Positions 26,963 through 36,465 of a stretch of DNA of 49,215 nucleotides are shown here, piece after piece. Numbering within the stretch: the stretch's first letter is position 1; each line of letters starts with the position of its first letter. The notes under the pieces were generated by a model, which saw nothing but the letters and a program-made list of their open reading frames with translations, ran no database searches and was not told the origin of the DNA. Both the position numbers and the translations under genes were made by a program. Source of the stretch: Acidobacteriota bacterium (GTDB lineage: Bacteria; Acidobacteriota; CAIWXX01); NCBI GenBank assembly GCA_016191015.1, contig JACPPM010000286.1, forward strand, positions 1 through 49,215, in the 5' to 3' direction.

Positions 26963-27882
26963 TCCATCTCCTTGCGTGAAAGGCCCGCGTCGGACCTCTT
27001 GTGGGCTTCGAGAATTGTGTTGACGTGAATCTCGACCGTATCACTCATGCGGAAGGCGTATCCCCCTGCCAGAACAATGGCCAAAGGCACATTCCTGGTT
27101 CGCGCTTCTTCGATGATCAGACGATCTCGGCGGGCGAGTCCGTCGATCGTGAGAGCGAGTCCGCCGAGCTGATCGTGCTGGTAGGGATCGGCACCGGCGA
27201 GGTACAAGACGATCCCTGGTTTCAAAGCGTCCATGATTTCGGCAGTCACAGTGAGTGCCGCCAGATATTCGTCGTCCCCGGCACCATCCTCGAGGCCGAC
27301 ATCCATCGAGCTGGGTGGCTTTTCGTACGGGTAGTTGTCCTGCTGATGAATCGAAAACGTGTAGACGCGCCGATCATCACGGAAAATGGTCGCCGTGCCG
27401 TTGCCGTGGTGAAGATCGCAGTCGATGATCAGAACCGACTTCACGCGTTTCTCTGCGAGGATCTTGCGAGCCGCGATCGCCACATCGTTAAGCACGCAGA
27501 ACCCCTCGCCATGGTCCGGAAACGCATGGTGGAACCCGCCACCGATGTGCACGGCGATGCCGTGCTCGATCGCTCTGTGTGCGGCCAGAATAGTCCCCCC
27601 CACCGCCGTTCTGAAGGCGTCGAAAAGCTCAAGATTGTACGGGATCTCGAGCCGCCAGCGCTCTTCCTGAGTGAGCATGGCGTGTTTGAGCTTCTTGAGG
27701 TAATCGGGTGTGTGCACCAGAAGGAGATCCACGTCGTCCGCAGGGCTGGGGGTCAGGAGATCTCTCGTCGTCGTGATCCCGTCGCGGCAGAGACGCTGCA
27801 CAATCTCCGCGTACTTCCGCGCCGGAAAGACGTGCGCACCGATTTTGAAGTTGTACTTCTCGGAATAGATCAGAGGGAGCAT
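26959..27882 (-). CDS. Histone deacetylase family / acetoin utilisation-type amidohydrolase
   Basis: A 307-residue zinc amidohydrolase of the class I HDAC/AcuC family. The active-site text is intact: GGGFHHAFPDHGEGFCVLND, the zinc ligands in DCDLHHGNGT (D and H) and AGADPYQHDQLGGL (D). Bacterial members deacetylate acetyl-lysine, acetylpolyamines or acetoin-related compounds. Which applies here cannot be told. It is 36 bases behind the SDR gene and overlaps the cyclophilin start. No acetyltransferase lies beside it. Confidence 0.92.
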   Translation of the reverse strand: MLPLIYSEKYNFKIGAHVFPARKYAEIVQRLCRDGITTTRDLLTPSPADDVDLLLVHTPDYLKKLKHAMLTQEERWRLEIPYNLELFDAFRTAVGGTILAAHRAIEHGIAVHIGGGFHHAFPDHGEGFCVLNDVAIAARKILAEKRVKSVLIIDCDLHHGNGTATIFRDDRRVYTFSIHQQDNYPYEKPPSSMDVGLEDGAGDDEYLAALTVTAEIMDALKPGIVLYLAGADPYQHDQLGGLALTIDGLARRDRLIIEEARTRNVPLAIVLAGGYAFRMSDTVEIHVNTILEAHKRSDAGLSRKEME

Positions 27883-27918
27883 CGATGCAGATACAGAGGT
27901 CGACGCTGCATACAGGAG

Positions 27919-28974
27919 CTACTTCAGGTTGAGATAGAAGCGGAGAATGTTGTTCAGGTAGCTCTTGAGGAGTGGACAACGGATCGATGTGCCCCGCAGC
28001 GCATCCTGCGTGTTCTTCGAGTCATAGACGACCGCATGGTTGAAATAAGCGACCGTCTGCTGAGGTACGCCGACCAGCTCGCGGACCGAGCGAAGCGAGA
28101 GGGCGGCCTCGAGCATCCAGAGAGGATAGCTCGCCATCGGCCTCCTCACCCCGAACCTGTCGCAGGCCAGACGCACCACCTCGATCACCGTCAGCGGATC
28201 GGGATCGGCAAGCTGAAAGGTCTTGCCGATCGTCCCCTCAATCTCTGGAATCGTCACCATGCAGTCGATCACGAAGTCCACAGGGACAAGGTTCAGCGGA
28301 ACCTCACCCGAGCCCGGTGTCAGAAGCATGAGCCCTTTCCGGATCGCCGCGAAGGTCACGTACGGGCCGTCGAACTTGTCCGTCTCGCCGGTCCGCGAGT
28401 CGCCAACAACGATGGCAGGCCGCAGGATCACGGCGGGGACCTCACCGAGCCGCTCGCGTACCAACACCTCGGCGCGGAACTTCGTCTCTTCGTAATGGTT
28501 CTTGAAGCCCTGCCCCTTGTCCAGCTCGTCCTCGAATACCAACCCTGTCCGGTCGCCCGAAACATAACATGTGCTGACGTAACTCAGACAGTGCAACTTC
28601 GACAGTGAGGCGCAGAAATCCAACACATGAGCCGTTCCGCCCACATTGATCCTCTCCCCCACCTCAGCCGGTACCGAGAGATTGTAGATCGCTGCGAGGT
28701 GGTAGACATCCGTGACGGACTTGCGGAGGGAATTCCGGGTCTTGGGGTCCAGACCCAGCGCCGAATCCGTAATGTCGCCCGCGACGAGCCGCACCGACCC
28801 CGCCGGGAGCGGCGCCATGTGCGCCGTAGCGGCATCCCGGAACCTCTCCTCGATGAGACACACCACCGTGCGACCCCGAGAGACGAGCTGCTGGACCAGG
28901 CGCTTCCCGATGAACCCGGGGTAGCCCGTGACGAAAACCACTCCTCCCGCTCCCACGCCACCATTCTCATCCAT
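27919..28974 (-). CDS. Thioester-reductase-like NAD(P)-binding protein (extended SDR)
   Basis: A protein of about 351 residues. The Rossmann motif VTGYPGFIGKRLVQQL is at the N-terminus, followed by DVYHLAAIYNLSVP, YVSTCYVSGDRTG and the catalytic YEETKFRAE. This matches the NAD-binding-4/thioester-reductase branch of extended SDRs, which reduce acyl thioesters or oxidise sterol-like alcohols. The start at 28974 is the last ATG before the Rossmann motif. No good ribosome site is seen, and the frame stays open upstream through repeat DNA. It may be the first gene of an SDR-deacetylase-cyclophilin operon. Confidence 0.85.
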   Translation of the reverse strand: MDENGGVGAGGVVFVTGYPGFIGKRLVQQLVSRGRTVVCLIEERFRDAATAHMAPLPAGSVRLVAGDITDSALGLDPKTRNSLRKSVTDVYHLAAIYNLSVPAEVGERINVGGTAHVLDFCASLSKLHCLSYVSTCYVSGDRTGLVFEDELDKGQGFKNHYEETKFRAEVLVRERLGEVPAVILRPAIVVGDSRTGETDKFDGPYVTFAAIRKGLMLLTPGSGEVPLNLVPVDFVIDCMVTIPEIEGTIGKTFQLADPDPLTVIEVVRLACDRFGVRRPMASYPLWMLEAALSLRSVRELVGVPQQTVAYFNHAVVYDSKNTQDALRGTSIRCPLLKSYLNNILRFYLNLK

Positions 28975-29003
28975 CCGAAATTCAAATGCAACGCACCGAA
29001 CCG

Positions 29004-29024
29004 GTGCTGGGTGCTGGGTGCTGC
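29004..29024 (+). repeat. Three tandem GTGCTGG heptamers
   Basis: GTGCTGG, GTGCTGG and GTGCTGC in strict 7-base phase, the same unit as at 25305-25325. It lies in the gap upstream of the SDR gene. Confidence 0.8.
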
Positions 29025-29084
29025 CACAAGGCACATCTGCTTCGTCGCCTACGGCGCTGCGGTGCTCACATACGAGGGAGAGAC

Positions 29085-29202
29085 ACTCGTAGAGACTCAT
29101 TGAGACGCGTAGAGACTTCGCAGCCCTCGGTGCAGCCCCGTTTTCGCAGCTCGCCATTGTTCCTCTCGGGAGTCTCTACCAGTCTCCACCAGTCTCCACG
29201 AG
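29085..29202. repeat. Inverted pair of 10-nt periodic GAGACT repeats
   Basis: The left arm 29085-29119 and right arm 29168-29202 are 35-nt imperfect inverse complements. Each is built of three units of about 10 bases with a GAGACT (or AGTCTC) core. The loop is about 48 bases. The 367-bp gap between the SDR and HU genes holds this element, the heptamers at 29004 and the HU promoter. Confidence 0.75.
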
Positions 29203-29280
29203 ACCTGGCAGCGATCAGTGCAGCTCTGCTCTCCCACCCAGATCCGCCCCTATCGCGGGATCTGGTGGTCTCTGGTCCGC

Positions 29281-29310
29281 TTGACACCGTTTCCTTCGCT
29301 TCCATATCAT
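29281..29310 (+). promoter_or_regulatory. Sigma70-type promoter of the HU gene
   Basis: A perfect -35 TTGACA (29281-29286) and TATCAT (29305-29310) are 18 bases apart, 31 bases before the HU start codon. Confidence 0.6.
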
Positions 29311-29341
29311 GGACTCCTTCAGACATCATGGGAGGTAAGTG

Positions 29342-29617
29342 ATGAGCAGATCGGATATCGAGTCGAAGATGGCGAAGGAATCGGGGATTACGAACAAACA
29401 GGCGGAGACCGCTCTGGATTCCTTCATCGCGTACATCATCGACAGCTTGAAGCAGGGACAGAAAGTCACCCTCGTCGGCTTCGGCGCCTTTTCGGTCGCG
29501 GACGTCAAAGCCCGCATGGCGCGGAATCCGAAGACGGGCGAGCCTATCCAGGTGCCTGCGCACAAGAAGCCGAAGTTCGCGGCCAGCAAGAACCTCAAGG
29601 ATCTGCTTAACACATAG
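29342..29617 (+). CDS. HU family DNA-binding protein
   Basis: A 91-residue histone-like protein. It has the helical dimerisation part (SRSDIESKMAKESGITNKQA), the family line GQKVTLVGFGAFSV and the DNA-intercalating arm RMARNPKTGEPIQVP, followed by KKPKFAASKNLKDLLN. Length is normal for HU. ATG at 29342 with GGAGGTAAG ahead is chosen over a GTG three bases earlier. It binds and bends DNA without strong sequence preference. The kinase gene follows after 59 bases. Confidence 0.96.
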   Translation: MSRSDIESKMAKESGITNKQAETALDSFIAYIIDSLKQGQKVTLVGFGAFSVADVKARMARNPKTGEPIQVPAHKKPKFAASKNLKDLLNT

Positions 29618-29676
29618 ACGCGCGATCGCCTCCACCTCGGCTCGCTGGGCATTCGCGCCCAATCTGCGTCACGCTC

Positions 29677-30584
29677 ATGAGTACCACCCACACAATCGGC
29701 CTGGACCTCGGCGGCACCTTCCTGAAGGCGGGGGTGGTCTCCGAGGACGGAACGATCCTCGAGCGAATCCGGTACGCGGTCGATCCTTCGAGCGCGGAGA
29801 AAGTCTTCAAGACGGTCGGCGAAGCTGTCGGCGCGTGCCGCGACATCGACAGATGCCTCGTGGCCGTCGGATTGGGGATTCCCGGGATCATGGACCACGG
29901 TACGCACGTCATCATGAACTCGCCCAACCTGCACTGTCTGGACGGCAGGGCGCTGGACGATCTGATGAAGGACGTCTGCCCGCTCCCATACGCGCTCGAC
30001 AACGATGCCAACTGCGGCGCGTATGGCGAGTTCGTCGCGGGTGCCGGGCGTGGCACCACCGGCAGCTTCGTCCTGCTGACGATCGGCACGGGGGTGGGCG
30101 GAGGCATCATCCTCGACGGGGCGCTCTGGCACGGAGCGCGGGGCTTCGCCGGTGAGCCCGGGCACGTGGTGATCGAAAGGGATGGGCGTCCGTGCAACTG
30201 CGGTGGGCGCGGCTGCCTCGAGACTCGGGTTTCAGCTGGCGCCGTGGTCGCCGCCTATGAGTCGCGCGGTGGCAGGGCGGCGAGCGCGGAAGAGGTGGCG
30301 CGACGTGCCCACGGGGGTGAGGGTGCGGCGGTGGAGGCGCTGGCCGATGTCGGGCGGGACCTGGGACTAGGCCTGGCCGCCATCATCAACCTGCTCAACC
30401 CCGAGGTCATTGCCGTCGGCGGCGGCGTCATGGGTGCGGGCGAGCTGCTGCTCGGGCCGGCGCGGGTTGAGGCGGGGGTGCGTGCATTTCGCGCTTCGTT
30501 TCTTTCGACCCGGATTGTCGAGGCGACGCTGCAGAATGACGCCGGCATGGTCGGGGCGGGATTGATGGCCCGTGGAGTGATCCA

Positions 30585-30588
<4 letters not shown>
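29677..30588 (+). CDS. ROK family sugar kinase (glucokinase-like)
   Basis: A 303-residue ROK kinase. ATP motif [15 protein letters not shown] at the N-terminus, [12 protein letters not shown] with the catalytic aspartate, [17 protein letters not shown] with the ExGH substrate motif, and the zinc-binding [10 protein letters not shown]. These are diagnostic for bacterial glucokinase, ManNAc kinase and related hexose kinases. The sugar is not fixed by sequence, though glucose is the commonest. Its TGA overlaps the GTG start of lepA. Confidence 0.93.
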
Positions 30589-32384
<1,796 letters not shown>

Positions 32385-32414
32385 GATTATTCACACTCAA
32401 CTCGGGAGGGACAG

Positions 32415-32795
32415 ATGACAGGAAGGACAAACTGGCGCAATCAGCGAGGCGAGATCCGTTTCGGACCCCTCGTGATCATGGTCCTCATCGTCGTGGGGAT
32501 GTATCTCGCCTACAAGCTGCTTCCCCACAAGCTCGCGGCTTACAAGTTTCAGGACATTGTCGAGGAGCAGGTGAAGTTCGCGAGTGGTCGGTCCATCGAA
32601 GTCGAGAACATGCGCGGAACCCTCATGAATCGCGCGAAGGAGCTCGAGCTCCCTCTGAAACCCGAGGACATCACGATCAATTGGACCGTCAACTTCATCT
32701 CCATCAAGGCCCATTGGGCCGTGGATGTGGAGATGATAGGCTACACGAAGCATTGGGTATTCGAGGCATCGAAATCCGGTCCGATCTTCGACTAG
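32415..32795 (+). CDS. Small membrane-anchored protein of unknown function
   Basis: A 126-residue protein with one N-terminal membrane segment (PLVIMVLIVVGMYLAYKLL) after a basic lead, and a C-terminal domain outside the cytoplasm with two or three strands (ITINWTVNFISIKAHWAVDVEM). The architecture recalls the DUF4845 proteins that follow the lepA-lepB locus in proteobacteria, but similarity is too low to claim. GGGAGGGAC precedes the ATG; it lies 30 bases after lepA and is probably cotranscribed. Confidence 0.75.
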   Translation: MTGRTNWRNQRGEIRFGPLVIMVLIVVGMYLAYKLLPHKLAAYKFQDIVEEQVKFASGRSIEVENMRGTLMNRAKELELPLKPEDITINWTVNFISIKAHWAVDVEMIGYTKHWVFEASKSGPIFD

Positions 32796-32965
32796 CCACA
32801 GCCTCGCCGAGCGCTCCGGCCTAGCCGCAATCTCGCCAGCTCGGCGGACCCGGTGATTCAACACCAACCTGCAGCTTGCGGATCGCACGCCTCGCGGTGA
32901 TCTTCCGGCGCGTTTCCGACCTGCCTCATGATGGTTTGTCAAACGCGACTTCCGCCAAGTGAAAT

Positions 32966-32989
32966 ACCGAATCGCCCTCGATTTCGGTG
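32966..32989. other. Imperfect hairpin upstream of the cytochrome promoter
   Basis: ACCGAATCG and CGATTTCGGT flank a short loop, giving a 9-bp stem with one bulge that ends just before the -35 box. It may terminate upstream transcription or bind a regulator. The 371-bp gap between the small membrane protein and the cytochrome gene otherwise holds only the promoter and a long leader. Confidence 0.4.
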
Positions 32990-32992
32990 TTA

Positions 32993-33021
32993 TTGACAAT
33001 CGGATCTGATGGTCATATGAT
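32993..33021 (+). promoter_or_regulatory. Near-consensus sigma70 promoter of the cytochrome operon
   Basis: TTGACA (32993-32998), 17-base spacer, TATGAT (33016-33021). Transcription would start near 33028, leaving a leader of about 140 bases before the cytochrome gene. The leader opens with a short T-run. Confidence 0.75.
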
Positions 33022-33166
33022 CCTTTTTTATGCACGCTAGCGGGGCCGATGAGCCGGGGATGGGGAGGGGTTGCGGAAGGACCTTGACGCCCGTCTATGG
33101 AAGCATTGTCATACGTTTGCAGCCACTCCACTTTCGCCCAAACATCATCGCGCTGAGAGGGATTTA

Positions 33167-33628
33167 ATGAAAGAACTCTTCAAAGACAAAGAACACCTGG
33201 TACGGATGGTCGGACTCTTCGGGATCGGATTCCTCCTGTTTGGGCTCATGAAGATCATTCTGGTACCCAACAGCTTCGGACTCTACGGGCACTACCGAGG
33301 GGATTCGTTGGCTGAGGTTGCGGCACAGCCGGTTGCGTATGCGGGCCGCGGCGCGTGTATTGATTGCCATTCAGACATTGACGAGGCGCGGACTGGCAGT
33401 AAGCATGCTGTCATCGGTTGCGAAGCGTGCCACGGGCCGCTGGCGGCACACGTTGCCGAGCCGGAGAAGCTGAAGCCGAAGCTACCGGATGGGGAGAAGA
33501 TCTGTCTGCGCTGCCACCTGGCGAACCCGGCACGGCCGGTGTCCTTCCCGCAGATCACGCTGAAAGATCATTCGACAGATGATCCCTGCACCTCGTGCCA
33601 TCCTGCGCACCACCCCGAGATCTCCTGA
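33167..33628 (+). CDS. Membrane-anchored tetraheme c-type cytochrome
   Basis: A 153-residue protein with an N-terminal membrane anchor (about residues 12-34) and four CxxCH heme sites at 64-68, 85-89, 113-117 and 141-145. The ATG at 33167 follows GAGAGGG; an in-frame start 32 codons earlier has no support. It is the first gene of a three-gene set with a four-cluster ferredoxin and an NrfD protein. It probably passes electrons between the quinol-oxidising membrane part and a periplasmic partner. DsrJ is an analogous but triheme subunit. Confidence 0.9.
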   Translation: MKELFKDKEHLVRMVGLFGIGFLLFGLMKIILVPNSFGLYGHYRGDSLAEVAAQPVAYAGRGACIDCHSDIDEARTGSKHAVIGCEACHGPLAAHVAEPEKLKPKLPDGEKICLRCHLANPARPVSFPQITLKDHSTDDPCTSCHPAHHPEIS

Positions 33629-33643
33629 AGGAGCGGAATCAAT

Positions 33644-34408
33644 ATGACGATCGACAGGCGAGAGTTTCTTCTGCAGACCGGAAAGCTGCTCATTCTCACC
33701 TCCTCGGCCGCGGCGGCACTCGAGTATGTGCTCGCCGGGACTCCCGAGGAGGCACCCGGCTACACCGTGGCGGACCATTATTGGGCGATGATGATCGACA
33801 TCGAGAAGTGCATCGGCTGCGGCAACTGTGCGCGCGCGTGCAAGGAAGAGAACGGGGTGTCGCGACAGCCGTACTACTTCCGAACCTGGGTTGAACGGTA
33901 CCATGTTCGCCCGGAGGAGCCGGAGCTCCCGGACGTGGATTCACCCAACGGGGGAATCGACGGATTCCCCGAAAAATATCGGGGCGACGACGGCTCGAAG
34001 AGCTTTTTCGTCCCGAAGCTCTGCAACCACTGCGCTCATTCGCCGTGCACCCAGGTGTGTCCCGTGGGGGCGACGTTTGAAAGTCCCGACGGCGTGGTGC
34101 TGGTCGACAAGAAGTACTGTCTTGGCTGCCGCTATTGCGTGCAGGCGTGCCCGTACGGTTGCCGATACATTGATCCGGACAAGAAGGTGGCGGACAAGTG
34201 CACACTCTGCTACCACAGAATCAGGAAGGGGTTGACGACGGCGTGCTGCGAGGTGTGTCCGACGGGTGCGAGACAGATAGGGGATCTGAAGGACCCGAAC
34301 GATCCTGTTCATGAGTTCCTGCGAACGCACAAGACGCAGGTGCTCAAGCCGCACATGGCGACTGGCAGCAAACTCTACTACAACGGCCTCGACGGCTCGG
34401 TCAGATAA
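33644..34408 (+). CDS. Periplasmic four-cluster ferredoxin subunit (HybA/DsrO/NrfC-like)
   Basis: A 254-residue iron-sulfur protein with a twin-arginine export motif (DRREFLL) and four cysteine groups for 4Fe-4S clusters. They start with CIGCGNCARAC, CNHCAHSPCTQVCP and CLGCRYCVQACP; the fourth is formed by CTLC plus CCEVCP. This is the standard electron-transfer subunit of complexes with an NrfD membrane protein. No catalytic molybdopterin or hydrogenase subunit is adjacent. It follows the cytochrome by 15 bases and precedes the NrfD gene by 24. Confidence 0.93.
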   Translation: MTIDRREFLLQTGKLLILTSSAAAALEYVLAGTPEEAPGYTVADHYWAMMIDIEKCIGCGNCARACKEENGVSRQPYYFRTWVERYHVRPEEPELPDVDSPNGGIDGFPEKYRGDDGSKSFFVPKLCNHCAHSPCTQVCPVGATFESPDGVVLVDKKYCLGCRYCVQACPYGCRYIDPDKKVADKCTLCYHRIRKGLTTACCEVCPTGARQIGDLKDPNDPVHEFLRTHKTQVLKPHMATGSKLYYNGLDGSVR

Positions 34409-34432
34409 GGCCGATGGCTGAGGGTTACTAAT

Positions 34433-35611
34433 ATGGAAATGGAAAGCATTCTCAACAGCGTTCAAGGTTACATGTATCCCAATGAGGTCGAGTTGCAGTG
34501 GAGCGTGCTGATCGTCCTCTACCCCTTCATCACCGGCCTCGTGGCCGGGGCATTCATCCTGGCGTCGCTCGAACGTGTGTTCAACGTCGAAGCGGTTCGC
34601 CCGACCTACCGGCTCGCACTCCTCACCGCGCTCGCCTTCCTGCTGGTCGCGCCCATGCCCCTCCAACTTCACCTCGGGCACCCGGCTCGCTCGTTCGAAA
34701 TGTACCTGACACCGCACACCTCCTCGGCCATGGCCATGTTCGGCTTCATCTACCTCTGGTATCTGATGGGCGTCCTCGTCCTCGAGATCTGGCTCGACTA
34801 CCGGAAGGAGATCGTCCTGATGGCGCGCGAGAAGACCGGCTACCTCGGGAAGATCTACAAGGCGATGACACTCGGTGTGGACAACATCAGCGAGAGATCG
34901 CTCGCGATCGACGACAAGGTCGGCCGCTTCCTGACGATCGTCGGTATCCCATCCGCCTTCTTGCTCCACGGGTACGTCGGCTTCATCTTCGGATCGATCA
35001 AAGCAAATCCGTGGTGGTCGACGCCGGTGATGCCGATCGTCTTCCTCTTTTCTGCGATCGTGTCAGGAATCACCCTCGTGATGCTCATGTACATGCTGGT
35101 GAGCTGGCTCAAGGGGCACGCCATGGACATGAACTGCCTCGATACCATCGGCAGATACCTGTTCTATGCCTTCATCATCGACTTCACGCTCGAGATGCTC
35201 GACCTCATTCACCGCACCTACGAGGCCGACGAGTCCTTCCACGCCCTCAACTTCATGATGCAAACGAGATTGTACACGTCTCAGATCATCCTCCAGATCA
35301 TCCTGGGAACGGTCGTGCCCATAGGACTGCTCGCGGCCATCCAGATCGTTCGCGTCAGCGAGATGGCGCGAAAGGGCACATACGTGCTGTCGGGAATACT
35401 CACACTCATCGGCATCTTCGCCATGCGCTGGAACGTCGTGATCGGCGGCCAGCTGTTCTCGAAGAGCTTCCTCGGATACACGACCTACAAGATGGGATTG
35501 GCCGGCCGGGAGGGGATGGGACTGTCGATCCTCTTGCTCATCCTGCCCTTCGTCATTCTCTGGGGCCTGGTAAAACTCCTCCCGCCGTGGGACGAGGAGC
35601 AGGCCGCGTAG
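34433..35611 (+). CDS. NrfD/HybB-family integral membrane quinol subunit
   Basis: A 392-residue membrane protein with about ten hydrophobic segments, matching the NrfD/PsrC/HybB/DsrP family. Typical text includes ITGLVAGAFILASLERVF, LHLGHPARSFEMYL and LLHGYVGFIFGSIK, the last two carrying residues near the quinone pocket. It oxidises or reduces menaquinone in the membrane and exchanges electrons with the ferredoxin subunit. The set resembles DsrJOP without DsrMK, or HybAB without the hydrogenase. Confidence 0.92.
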   Translation: MEMESILNSVQGYMYPNEVELQWSVLIVLYPFITGLVAGAFILASLERVFNVEAVRPTYRLALLTALAFLLVAPMPLQLHLGHPARSFEMYLTPHTSSAMAMFGFIYLWYLMGVLVLEIWLDYRKEIVLMAREKTGYLGKIYKAMTLGVDNISERSLAIDDKVGRFLTIVGIPSAFLLHGYVGFIFGSIKANPWWSTPVMPIVFLFSAIVSGITLVMLMYMLVSWLKGHAMDMNCLDTIGRYLFYAFIIDFTLEMLDLIHRTYEADESFHALNFMMQTRLYTSQIILQIILGTVVPIGLLAAIQIVRVSEMARKGTYVLSGILTLIGIFAMRWNVVIGGQLFSKSFLGYTTYKMGLAGREGMGLSILLLILPFVILWGLVKLLPPWDEEQAA

Positions 35612-35690
35612 GGCGAGCCATCGGCCGCGTTAGCCGCGTGTGCCCATTCCTTGCCAACTGCTTGTCAGATCAAACCAGGTCGAAGCCGGA

Positions 35691-35792
35691 CATCCGCAGA
35701 TTCTACAGATTTCACAGATTCATCCGCTGAGCATTGGCGGCCTCGCGATCGGTGTTCCGGGGAATCCGCGTAATCTGCGCAATCTGCGGATG
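35691..35792. repeat. Inverted pair of 9-nt periodic AATCTGCG repeats
   Basis: CATCCGCAGATT (35691-35702) is the exact inverse of AATCTGCGGATG (35781-35792). Each end is extended by 9-base units: CAGATTCTA, CAGATTTCA, CAGATTCAT on the left and AATCCGCGT, AATCTGCGC, AATCTGCGG on the right. The unit is the same as in the terminal repeats of the window. Confidence 0.8.
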
Positions 35793-35831
35793 CCCCCTGC
35801 GGACTTCCGGCTGCCGCAACGCGACCTGTCC

Positions 35832-35851
35832 TCGCAGGCGTGGTCCTGCGA
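35832..35851. terminator. Hairpin between convergent nrfD-like and GDT1 genes
   Basis: TCGCAGG and CCTGCGA form a perfect 7-bp GC-rich stem with a six-base loop, five bases beyond the GDT1 stop codon. There is no T-tract on either strand, so intrinsic termination is uncertain. Confidence 0.35.
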
Positions 35852-35856
35852 CCAGC

Positions 35857-36129
35857 CTAGACCTTGCCAAAAAACATCAGGACGCCGATCACAATGAAAG
35901 CGCCGGCGGCCACCTTCCGAATAACGGCCTCGGGAACCAACTGAAGGGCTGCTCCACCAAAGAGCACGCCCAGGCCGGTCACCACTGCCAGTGCCGTAAC
36001 GGCTCCGGCAAAGACAGGGATCGGCTGGCGTGTATTTGCAGTCAGCGTGATGACGGCGAGCTGAGTCTTGTCCCCGAGCTCAGCCAGAAACAGGGTCGAA
36101 AACGTCGCGAGCATGATTCTCCAGTTCAT
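35857..36129 (-). CDS. Half-length GDT1/TMEM165 (UPF0016) cation exchanger
   Basis: A 90-residue membrane protein with three hydrophobic segments and one copy of the signature ELGDKTQ. Full-length GDT1/MneA proteins carry two such halves and export Mn2+ or Ca2+ in exchange for protons. Single-domain bacterial proteins of this size are known and probably dimerise. The start at 36129 follows AGGAGAT. A second half-gene is not found beside it. Confidence 0.85.
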   Translation of the reverse strand: MNWRIMLATFSTLFLAELGDKTQLAVITLTANTRQPIPVFAGAVTALAVVTGLGVLFGGAALQLVPEAVIRKVAAGAFIVIGVLMFFGKV

Positions 36130-36199
36130 GAGACATCTCCTGGAAGGTGGGCCAATTGTGCTTAGCCCGCAGCTACTCAGGCAGGCTAGCCACAGAAGG

Positions 36200-36276
36200 C
36201 ACAGAACGCGCAAAAGTCACAAAAGGAATGGATGAAAAAGAGGTCTTGAACATCTGTGACTTCTGCGCATTTTGTG
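36200..36276. repeat. Imperfect 22-nt inverted repeat upstream of GDT1
   Basis: 36200-36221 and 36255-36276 are inverse complements with 3 mismatches (core GCGCA and AGTCACA). The arms contain CACARAA units of roughly 9 bases. It lies in the 336-bp gap between the GDT1 and DUF3467 genes, which also holds heptamers at 36313-36340. Confidence 0.7.
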
Positions 36277-36312
36277 CATCTTGTGGTGGGTTCTCGCTGA
36301 CCTGAGCAGGTA

Positions 36313-36340
36313 CCTTAGGCCTTAGCACTTAGCCGTTAGC
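36313..36340. repeat. Four tandem NNTTAGC heptamers
   Basis: CCTTAGG, CCTTAGC, ACTTAGC and CGTTAGC follow one another in strict 7-base phase. Loose copies of the TTAGC core also occur near 36160 and 36450. Confidence 0.75.
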
Positions 36341-36465
36341 CGATCGGAGTTGGGGGTTCAACAAGGCGTGGATTCCGCATGGCCCGGGGCATGTGGACTT
36401 GCGACCCGCCGATGCCATTCCAGTTCTTGAGACCACACTATTCCCTCCGAGCTAATGGCTAGAGG

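Noticed and set aside
33644-35611. Hydrogenase-2 operon (HybA/HybB)
   Set aside because: The ferredoxin and membrane subunits resemble it, but neither hydrogenase large nor small subunit is present.
36130-36213. yybP-ykoY manganese riboswitch ahead of the GDT1 gene
   Set aside because: Only a short GAGTAGC-like stretch fits; the rest of the consensus is missing. A covariance search would settle it.
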